A stretch of 64,000 bases of DNA, from positions 39,369-103,368 of the forward strand of contig DCQT01000033.1 in assembly GCA_002323535.1 (NCBI GenBank). The letters run 5' to 3'. The notes beneath the pieces were generated by a model. That model was not told the origin of the DNA. It ran no database searches and saw nothing but the letters and a program-made list of their open reading frames with translations. The translations under genes were made by a program, and so were the position numbers. Positions within the stretch are counted from its first letter, which is position 1. Each line of letters begins with the position of its first letter. This DNA is from Bacteriovoracaceae bacterium UBA1511 (GTDB taxonomy: Bacteria > Bdellovibrionota > Bacteriovoracia > Bacteriovoracales > Bacteriovoracaceae). This document shows, piece after piece, positions 8,467-15,335 of this stretch.

Positions 8467-10944
8467 ATGAGGAATTTTAGGTACCCGTTGATTATTTTAG
8501 CTATCCTGTCCATTATCGCCTTTGCATATTTCAATGCGAGTGTTCGAACTTCTGATGGGCGAAATGTTAGGGCCGATAGCTTTGAGCTGCCCTCGTTGAA
8601 TAGTTTTTTTAGTGTAGTAGATCAAGGGAAATTAAGGAATGAGTTTGATGAGGTCCTTGCTGGAAAGGCAGTAAGGAGTGGTGACATATACAAACGTTCA
8701 AAAATTTTTCAGTGGAAACAGGGAGTAAGTTTTTCCCCAGATCAGTCCTATCGATTTTTGAGATTTAAATTATTTGATGATGTGGATTTAGTTTTGTCTG
8801 GAGATTCGCTTGAAAAGTTAGGAGAAAATAGATTCTTTTATTCTGCAGAGATTAATGGTGGAGAAGGAAGGTTAAGATTATCCTATTTCAACGGTCACGC
8901 TATTGGAAGCATTGATCATTTGGGGAAGTTTTATGAAATTAAAATGTACGGAGATGGTAATTTATATGTAACAGAGGTTGAAAGAGAACCGTTTGAGTGT
9001 GATGAGAGCTCTAATGATAATCATCAACAAACGGAAGAGGCACCTCTAGAAAAAAGTGTAAATGAAAGTAGATTGAGTCCCAACAGAAAAAACAGTGGGC
9101 GAGTTTCGCGAAGCATAAGTAGAAGAGAAAACAAAAAGTCTGCAGGAAATATTCAACCTGTAGTAACGGCCAACAATTTAGTTATGGTGCCCTCGACGAT
9201 AAGCTCATCCTCTACATTGTTAAATAGCAGTGGTTCTAAAAAGCTCATTGCAAATCTCAACGAGGATTTTAAGGGGGAGACTCTTGTCAGTCTTTTTGAG
9301 GAGGTTCCATCTTCGATACCTAATAATTTATACAATTTTTCTGATCAAGGGGAAAACAAACTAAGAATTTTAATTTTATACACAGAAGAGGCTAAAGAAG
9401 AGTTAATCTTGGATGCTCCCTCCTCTTCTCTTAACGAAACTAATACTGGTATTGAGATACAAAATAAATTAAATAACCACTCACTATCTCTCGTTAATAG
9501 TGCAAATGATACATTAATTAATAGTGGAGTTAGTATAAGACTTGAGTTAGTTGAAGTTGAATCCTTTCCGGCAATAGCTCAAGGATATATCTTAGGTTCT
9601 GATGGCCTAAAAGGTTTGACTGAAGAGCTAGAAGAGGAGGGGTCTTACTATAATTCTTTAATGGAAAAACTAAAGTGTGATAGACCTGGGTGCTATTTTG
9701 ATAATAAATATGGGGTTGTGATTAATGATGATCCGAATGATGGTGAGAAAGCAAAGATAAACTTTGGGCTGTACTGGTGGCCTACTCGGGCGAACTATTA
9801 CTTAGAAAAATCTATGAGTGTTGGCAACAATCAATCACTAAGTGTTCAGTTTGGCTCAGAAATTCGAGATCTTAGAGAAGAAACCAAAGCCGACGTGGTG
9901 GTTTTGATAACGGGTGATTTTGATTATTATCCTGCTAATTTACAAACAGATGGAGCTGGTAATTATATTTCTTGTGACCCCTCTAATCACACTTGCGATA
10001 AGCTTTGTTTACGTTCTGGTGTCGAGGGAGGTTGGTATTATGATAATGATGAAGAAGTAAAGTTTGTTGAGCCTGGCCAGGGGATGTGCCATTCTGGTCG
10101 ATCAAGGATGAACGGACGAGCACTTGGAGTGAGTACAGGTAAAGAAAAAGATGTGAGGACATCAGTTTTTTCCATGGAGTTTAGTTCTGGTGAACAAACA
10201 TTTATTCATGAGCTCGGGCACGTGCTAGGTTTATCTCACAACATTGAAGCAGAGTGTGAATACAATCTTGAGAGCTGTAATAAAAACGATGCGGCATATC
10301 GTGGTGAGGTTAACACGAATGTCATGACGGCAACTATTATGTCTTACGCTAATACTTGTAGACGTATGGGCCTCAGTGATGAAAAGTGTGAGTGGATTAA
10401 AATCTTTTCCAACCCATTTTACATGCATAAAGGGAGCCCGATGGGTGGTAATCTAGGGACAGAGAACCCTAGTTTTACTGCTTGCGCTCTGGAAATGATG
10501 AAAGGTCATTTCACTAATTTTTATGAGTATTGGTCAGGAGAAAAGGAATTTGTTGAAATCCAAAGGACAACTGTTTGTGATGATGAACACTCTGAGGTCA
10601 TTCAGGCTAACATGACAAATCTTTGTAATGGAGAAACGATCAGTGGCTCAGACATGCTAGAAAATAATATCAACAAGCTAATGTCCTTTGATGGATGCAC
10701 AATTATTGAAGGGGATTTAATTATTGAGGGGCAGGTTGCTAGTGCTTTTAGCTCTTTAAATAATTTAGGTTTAAACCCATTCAGGGAGCTGAAATCAATT
10801 AGTGGAAAATTATCTATTATTGATACAAACCTTAATGGCCTTAATTATTTTGAAAACTTAGAAGAGACTGGGAGCGTCGAAATTGAAGGGAATGATCAGT
10901 TAAATGTTCCTACTGAAGTGGATTCTTTAATTCACTTTCCCTAG
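8467..10944 (+). CDS. Exported or membrane-anchored metzincin-type zinc metalloprotease with C-terminal L-domain-like region
   Basis: An 825-residue protein. Residues 3-23 form an uncleaved-looking hydrophobic N-terminus or signal. Residues about 60-180 resemble a metzincin propeptide (GEGRLRLSYFNGHAIGSID). The catalytic zinc site is FIHELGHVLGLSHN (H581, E582, H585, H591), with a Met-turn at TIMSYA (M625), as in reprolysin/peptidyl-Asp metalloendopeptidase-type enzymes. After it come ISGSDMLENNINKL, GCTIIEGDLIIEG and repeats such as ELKSISGKLSIIDTNLNGL, which look like receptor L-domain/leucine-rich turns and could bind a surface. The last repeat is short and the protein stops abruptly. Likely role: degradation of external protein, fitting a predator (inference). 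Confidence 0.85.
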   Translation: MRNFRYPLIILAILSIIAFAYFNASVRTSDGRNVRADSFELPSLNSFFSVVDQGKLRNEFDEVLAGKAVRSGDIYKRSKIFQWKQGVSFSPDQSYRFLRFKLFDDVDLVLSGDSLEKLGENRFFYSAEINGGEGRLRLSYFNGHAIGSIDHLGKFYEIKMYGDGNLYVTEVEREPFECDESSNDNHQQTEEAPLEKSVNESRLSPNRKNSGRVSRSISRRENKKSAGNIQPVVTANNLVMVPSTISSSSTLLNSSGSKKLIANLNEDFKGETLVSLFEEVPSSIPNNLYNFSDQGENKLRILILYTEEAKEELILDAPSSSLNETNTGIEIQNKLNNHSLSLVNSANDTLINSGVSIRLELVEVESFPAIAQGYILGSDGLKGLTEELEEEGSYYNSLMEKLKCDRPGCYFDNKYGVVINDDPNDGEKAKINFGLYWWPTRANYYLEKSMSVGNNQSLSVQFGSEIRDLREETKADVVVLITGDFDYYPANLQTDGAGNYISCDPSNHTCDKLCLRSGVEGGWYYDNDEEVKFVEPGQGMCHSGRSRMNGRALGVSTGKEKDVRTSVFSMEFSSGEQTFIHELGHVLGLSHNIEAECEYNLESCNKNDAAYRGEVNTNVMTATIMSYANTCRRMGLSDEKCEWIKIFSNPFYMHKGSPMGGNLGTENPSFTACALEMMKGHFTNFYEYWSGEKEFVEIQRTTVCDDEHSEVIQANMTNLCNGETISGSDMLENNINKLMSFDGCTIIEGDLIIEGQVASAFSSLNNLGLNPFRELKSISGKLSIIDTNLNGLNYFENLEETGSVEIEGNDQLNVPTEVDSLIHFP

Positions 10945-11008
10945 GCTCAATAGGTAGAAATTTGAGATTTGGATTCGGTGTTTGCAGTAAATGTCAGCGC
11001 ATTTCGGT

Positions 11009-11365
11009 TTAAATTAATCCCATCTTTTTGCCTTGCTCATAAAGCGCGGCTTTTTCTTCTTCACTCATGTTTTGAAATTTATTCATGAGTTCACTTTGTT
11101 GTTCAGGACTCATTTGACTCATCATTTCTTGGGCTTTTTTAAAGAGATTTCCTTTATCCGTGTCCATGCTAAAGATAATTTTCTCTCCGCTCGTTTCAGT
11201 TTTTATTCCAAGGGTTTTGAGTTCTTCACGAACCTTGTTGAAATTCACGCCGGCTTTATCCGCCTTCTCGTAAAGAGCTTCTAGTGGAAAAGCGACTTTT
11301 TTTTCAGGAAACCCATTTGCGGTGAGATTTTTTTGTACTTTTTCTAAAAATGATTGCTGAGACAT
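11009..11365 (-). CDS. Small cytoplasmic helical protein, unknown function
   Basis: A 118-residue protein without signal peptide or membrane segment. The N-terminal half (MSQQSFLEKVQKNLTANGFP, then VAFPLEALYEKADKAGVNF) reads as a compact helical domain. The C-terminal half is methionine- and glutamate-rich (EMMSQMSPEQQSELMNKF, NMSEEEKAALYEQG) and predicted helical. I do not recognise the family. ATG 11365 has AGGAG six bases upstream, and that whole site is buried in a perfect 12-bp inverted repeat (11372-11407), so translation may be conditional. It lies downstream of the caspase-fold protein gene on the same strand but could have its own promoter. Confidence 0.7.
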   Translation of the reverse strand: MSQQSFLEKVQKNLTANGFPEKKVAFPLEALYEKADKAGVNFNKVREELKTLGIKTETSGEKIIFSMDTDKGNLFKKAQEMMSQMSPEQQSELMNKFQNMSEEEKAALYEQGKKMGLI

Positions 11366-11371
11366 GTAAAA

Positions 11372-11407
11372 CTCCTAAATTGATTAATTACTAGTTCAAT
11401 TTAGGAG
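11372..11407 (-). promoter_or_regulatory. Perfect 12-bp hairpin sequestering the ribosome binding site of the 118-aa gene
   Basis: On the minus strand CTCCTAAATTGA, a 12-nt loop and TCAATTTAGGAG are followed by TTTTAC and the ATG at 11365. The 3' arm ends in AGGAG, the Shine-Dalgarno, and it pairs exactly with CTCCT of the 5' arm. The fold would hide the ribosome site. It could be a thermosensor, a protein or ligand target, or a terminator for the upstream gene, though the T tract after it is only four bases. The repeat is directly seen; regulation is inferred. Confidence 0.65.
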
Positions 11408-11442
11408 CTTATTCAAATTTTTTTTAACTATAGAGGGTGTAT

Positions 11443-14214
11443 TTAAAACCGTGGGGTGAATGTTCCTCGTGATCTTGCGTTCCTCGAGCCCATAGCCCCG
11501 AAGATTTGGTTAAACCTTCTTTGGTTCCTGTGATTACATGAATTATATCTTTCTATACAAGACGAAAGCCTTTGTTGATTTTGCCTGATGTATTCATTAA
11601 TCGGGCTGGTCATAGAATCTTGTGGTTCTAGTAAATCTGTTAGCAAATAAGATTCTCCAGTAACTTCAATGCAGCTCAAGTAATTACCAAGGCATGAATT
11701 TGCTGTGGCTTTTGCTAGGTCTAGGTTTCCTTCAAAGCGAATGTATCGAAGCTTACAAGTTGGATCATTACCACAATAATAATCTAAGCAGCCTCCAGCA
11801 GAGTTATGCCGCCTTGAAATATAACTTGATAGGCTATCGTTATCTTGGCCACCATTTTCATCGAATAGACTACTGTGATTTCTTCCATCTTCCATCCACC
11901 AATCAAAAACCTCTTCAGGGGTGAGGTCGTATGGGTATAAGTCTGCAAGTACTTCTGGTGATTCACAATAATTTTTCACACATGAAAATGGGTCTTCTTC
12001 TCCTGCTTGCTCAAAGAGTATGTCCAAGTCATCATATCGACAAGAAAATGAATGTGCCTCTAATGAGGAGGAATTATCACTAATAGAGTAATTTCTCTCA
12101 GGAGTACTTTCATGTTGATTTTCATCTAAACCTTCTTGCGGGGTCGTTTCTGGGCTTTCTTGTTGTTCTCTACCTACAGGCTTTGAAACATAAGTACCAC
12201 CAACTCTAAAATGAGATTTTTCGGTTGGTTCGTAATCAAGTTTAAGTGTCCAATCACCCAAAACAGACCAACTATAAGCTCTTTTGTTTGCGGCAACCTT
12301 AGGTGCCATGGATGCATCAAGCGAGTCACTTTTAAGGTACTCTTTTACGATAACTCCAAATTCATTATTTGCGAGATCTAAATGGTGAAGACCGTCGTTC
12401 TCAAAAGGTGTGTCATTGAAAACCTTTGATCTACCAACTATTGTTAAAGCCTTACCATAAAAAAGTAAGGAGTTTGAATTTTGCATTTTCCCGTAATGAA
12501 AAGAGTTGTAGGGTCTATTGTTAAAACCTGGTTGTGTTGTAAAGTTACAACCACTATGAATTATAAAACTTGGAGGTACGTCACGGAGTGTCTCACTGTG
12601 GTAGATACTTTTCATCAGGAAAAAATTTGCGTACCCATTCACGTGATTTCGTAGGGAGACGCGTTTTATATTATAACTTTCATCATTCCACCAATTGTAA
12701 ATTTGATCACCTATTCTCAAGGTCAATGCCTCGTTTATTTGTTGTTCAATTATACTCATATAATTGTTCTCTAATGGTTCGGGTATTAAGTATAGGTTTG
12801 GAATTTGGTAATTAAATGTGCTAGACCTACTACTTGAGTGAGCGACTATTGATCTTAGCCTCATTGGTTTTTTAAGAAAATCTACATAATCAATCAAATT
12901 TGCATTTTCCGGGCCGGAGACAGGAGCATCAAAGCTAGCATCCGCACTATGTGCATGATTTGTGGTTTCTTGTGAACTAAAGTCCTCTGCGGCAATACCA
13001 CCGCCCCTATAGGGTGTATCAGAATCCCCGCCATTCCTGAATTTATGATTGTGATCTAAATACTCAATGAGAAGCTTTCTTTCTAGATCTTTATCCTGAT
13101 TGAATCTGATGTCTGTATCGCTTGAGACTTCCACTGGTCTTCCATTTTCTCCCCCGTGATTATCTCTTGGTGTGAGAGAAATTTGTTTTGGATTAATCCT
13201 TGAAATCATTATTTCAGGTTGTGCCATTGGGTTTGGATTTCTTAAGTCTTCACTGGTTGCTTCCAGACTTAAATGTCGTTTGGAATAGGTGAGGGCTTTT
13301 GGAGAAATAACTCTTTCCCCTGTTATTCTTTTATAGGCATTTAATAGGCGTTTTTGACGTCTTGTAAGACCAGTCTGCATAAAGTCTGCATCGTTAACGA
13401 GGAAGAAATCTTCGAAGTGTTTGACTCCAGTCTCTGTTGTTGAAAAAACAGTATATTGATTATTTTTATGCCAGTCATTACCATAAATTCTTGACGGTAT
13501 GCCTTTGAAAAATGGTATCGCAGTTCTTGGTTGAAAATATAAATTTTCCCAATTCCCATCAAGGTCACTAAGAATAATATCAGAATTTGCAGCTCGAACC
13601 TCTGGGACAATTCTTAACCAACCGCGTTCATTTGTTTGAACCCCACTAATTTGAGTTTCTGCTTCTTTTCTCCAAATATAACGATGAATAATTTGGGTCT
13701 CTGGAAATGAGCCGATTAGTAAAGCTCCCTCAAAATTTCCGCGACTAAGAGTGTGAATATCTTTAAACATTCTTCTAAGCGCTAAAACAATTCTTCCATC
13801 TTGGTGAGTTCCTCCATTATATAAATCAGTCACAATAAAGTGCACATCTTTACCTTCTCGTTCGAGATCTTCTCTTAAATTATCAAAGCGCTTTTCAAGG
13901 TTAAATAAATTATAGTCTCTTGATGAAGTCCTCTCATGATCCAAAAGTCTTTTCTCAACCAGTACTATGACAACAGGTCTAGATCCGTGAAGAAGATTTT
14001 CTTTTTGTTGATACTTTCTAGTGTATTCCTCGGAGATATCATTCAGTTCCAGCTCTGAGGAGTAGTACATTTTAAGATCGTTAATTTCATTCGTACCATC
14101 ATTGTTAATGTCGAAATTTTTATACTGATTAATAACTGCCTTTAGCCTTGATGAACTCGCAGCCAAAGATACTGTTGAAAAAAGAGTAAATAAAATTAAT
14201 AGAATAAATTTCAT
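11443..14214 (-). CDS. Secreted caspase/gingipain-fold (C25-like) protein with cysteine-rich C-terminal domain
   Basis: A 923-residue exported protein (MKFILLILFTLFSTVSLAA signal). Near residues 25-50 is an EF-hand-like stretch (DINNDGTNEINDLK). The body follows the clan-CD/gingipain layout: GNFEGALLIGSFPE, ILSDLDGNWENLYF, PEIMISRINPKQ, a candidate catalytic histidine in SIVAHSSSRSS (H459) and a candidate nucleophile in FIIHSGCNF (C556). After an E/Q/P-rich linker (about 685-720) comes a domain of about 180 residues with paired cysteines, including GGCLDYYCGNDPTCKLRYIR and YLSCIEVTGE. The same domain closes the 858-residue protein encoded at 15336-17912. GGGAGAA precedes the ATG. Protease activity is inferred from motif spacing only; a non-catalytic receptor-like use of the fold is possible. 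Confidence 0.75.
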   Translation of the reverse strand: MKFILLILFTLFSTVSLAASSSRLKAVINQYKNFDINNDGTNEINDLKMYYSSELELNDISEEYTRKYQQKENLLHGSRPVVIVLVEKRLLDHERTSSRDYNLFNLEKRFDNLREDLEREGKDVHFIVTDLYNGGTHQDGRIVLALRRMFKDIHTLSRGNFEGALLIGSFPETQIIHRYIWRKEAETQISGVQTNERGWLRIVPEVRAANSDIILSDLDGNWENLYFQPRTAIPFFKGIPSRIYGNDWHKNNQYTVFSTTETGVKHFEDFFLVNDADFMQTGLTRRQKRLLNAYKRITGERVISPKALTYSKRHLSLEATSEDLRNPNPMAQPEIMISRINPKQISLTPRDNHGGENGRPVEVSSDTDIRFNQDKDLERKLLIEYLDHNHKFRNGGDSDTPYRGGGIAAEDFSSQETTNHAHSADASFDAPVSGPENANLIDYVDFLKKPMRLRSIVAHSSSRSSTFNYQIPNLYLIPEPLENNYMSIIEQQINEALTLRIGDQIYNWWNDESYNIKRVSLRNHVNGYANFFLMKSIYHSETLRDVPPSFIIHSGCNFTTQPGFNNRPYNSFHYGKMQNSNSLLFYGKALTIVGRSKVFNDTPFENDGLHHLDLANNEFGVIVKEYLKSDSLDASMAPKVAANKRAYSWSVLGDWTLKLDYEPTEKSHFRVGGTYVSKPVGREQQESPETTPQEGLDENQHESTPERNYSISDNSSSLEAHSFSCRYDDLDILFEQAGEEDPFSCVKNYCESPEVLADLYPYDLTPEEVFDWWMEDGRNHSSLFDENGGQDNDSLSSYISRRHNSAGGCLDYYCGNDPTCKLRYIRFEGNLDLAKATANSCLGNYLSCIEVTGESYLLTDLLEPQDSMTSPINEYIRQNQQRLSSCIERYNSCNHRNQRRFNQIFGAMGSRNARSRGTFTPRF

Positions 14215-14690
14215 TATATTTTCTCCCGGTGATGATATAGCGTATGTACCAATAAAGAGACCATTTTATAGAAGTAAATTCAGGTGCTTACATTAGCATT
14301 TGTGTAAAGTGTAAATTGTTTAAATATGAGTATTTTTTATTTAGAATTAAAAGATTCTTATACCCAAAACTGGGTTTTCCCAATCCTTAGATGTTAATTA
14401 CACTTGGGAGCCGCATTAGCGGTGTGTATTTTTTGATAAAAAATTAAACACTCAAAATTTCCATTTTGAGCAAACTAAAAATCTGATTTTTTAAACTAGG
14501 GACATTGACTTAATTTATAGAGCTTAAGTGTCGAATTTCTTAATGGAAAAATAAAAACGATAAAGTTTAAAAGGATGCATAAATACGTTAACGGAAATGA
14601 GACTTTCCTTTTTTTTAGACTTTCAAAATAGATGACCTAGAGTGCGAAGATGAAATTACCGAAATCGTTTAAAGTGTTGAGTGCCAAAAG
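14215..14690. other. 476-bp divergent intergenic region with several short inverted repeats and no full-length gene
   Basis: The spacer separates two genes whose products share a C-terminal domain. I see no convincing coding frame beyond a 14-codon leader at its right end. Between 14343 and 14470 five small inverted repeats follow one another: AGAAT/ATTCT (14343-14358), ACCCA/TGGGT (14362-14375), CCGC/GCGG (14411-14422), ATTTTTT/AAAAAAT (14428-14444) and CTCAAAAT/ATTTTGAG (14451-14470). Both divergent promoters must lie here, but I cannot pick clear -35/-10 pairs. The cluster could hold operators, or terminators bounding a small RNA. Confidence 0.5.
14451..14470. repeat. Perfect 8-bp inverted repeat CTCAAAAT-TTCC-ATTTTGAG
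   Basis: The arms at 14451-14458 and 14463-14470 are exactly complementary around a 4-base loop, with T-rich DNA about 12 bases further on. It is the strongest of the five inverted repeats in this spacer. An operator for a dimeric regulator or a weak terminator are both possible. Confidence 0.5.
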
Positions 14691-14694
14691 ATGA
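14650..14694 (+). other. Possible 14-codon leader peptide overlapping the next start codon
   Basis: ATG 14650 opens a 14-codon frame (MKLPKSFKVLSAKR) whose TGA (14692-14694) overlaps the ATG of the following gene as ATGA. The downstream gene has a poor ribosome site of its own, so coupling through this leader would explain its expression. The leader has no strong Shine-Dalgarno itself (only GAGTGCGAAG upstream), so it may be chance. Confidence 0.3.
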
Positions 14695-15332
14695 GAAAGA
14701 ACAAGTTAATTATTTTACTACTTTTTATTTCAATAGGCGCAGTAAGTGCAGTTTTTTTCAATGCTAAAATGAAAAAAGGAAGGGATAGTTTTTTCAAAAG
14801 AGTGAGCGAGAAGGATATAAATTTTTCCATTGGCGAATTGTTAAGGTGGGAAAAAGGAACAATTAGTAATGAGGAGAAAGGACCCAGGGCCTTAAAGTTT
14901 TTAAAGAAAAATGTCTCTCAAGTAAGATCTGTCTTGCTTAAAAGACTAAATAGAAGAAAGTCATTAGGGTATGAGGTATTAGATACTCTATCTGTTATTG
15001 ACCGAGTTGGAATGGATGAAGCGTTAAGACGAGAAGTATTTCAAATTATATCTAATACAAAAGAAAGCAAAAAAAAAGGCCATCACTCAAGCCTCTCTAC
15101 ACAAGACCACATTCGCTTAAAAGGGTTAGAGCTACTATACAAAGAAACAAAAAGTGGGAGAAAAGACTCAAAGCGGATGCTTGTTGATTTACTTTTAAAA
15201 AGAGATTTCCCTAATAAATACAAAATAAGTAACTTTTTACTCAAAGCGAATGGGAGCAAACGACGGGCGCTTCAAGTTGAGCTGAAAAAAGTTTTACCAA
15301 AAGAAGAGCACTATCTTCTTTTTAGAAAATAA
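14691..15332 (+). CDS. Membrane-anchored basic helical protein, unknown function
   Basis: A 213-residue protein with an N-terminal hydrophobic helix (LIILLLFISIGAVSAVFF) that looks like an uncleaved anchor or a signal peptide. A strongly basic, mostly helical body follows. Pairs of helices such as RALKFLKKNVSQVRSVLLKRL and LGYEVLDTLSVIDRVGMDEAL give it a HEAT/ARM-like look, but I recognise no named family. It is 3 nt upstream of the HEXXH protein gene and surely co-transcribed. A chaperone, anchoring or export-assisting role for that protein would be reasonable (inference). Confidence 0.65.
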   Translation: MRKNKLIILLLFISIGAVSAVFFNAKMKKGRDSFFKRVSEKDINFSIGELLRWEKGTISNEEKGPRALKFLKKNVSQVRSVLLKRLNRRKSLGYEVLDTLSVIDRVGMDEALRREVFQIISNTKESKKKGHHSSLSTQDHIRLKGLELLYKETKSGRKDSKRMLVDLLLKRDFPNKYKISNFLLKANGSKRRALQVELKKVLPKEEHYLLFRK

Positions 15333-15335
15333 ATA

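Noticed and set aside
14573..14630. 18-codon frame MHKYVNGNETFLFFRLSK in the divergent spacer
   Set aside because: AAGG abuts the ATG with no spacing and the product shows no features; it looks like chance in AT-rich DNA.
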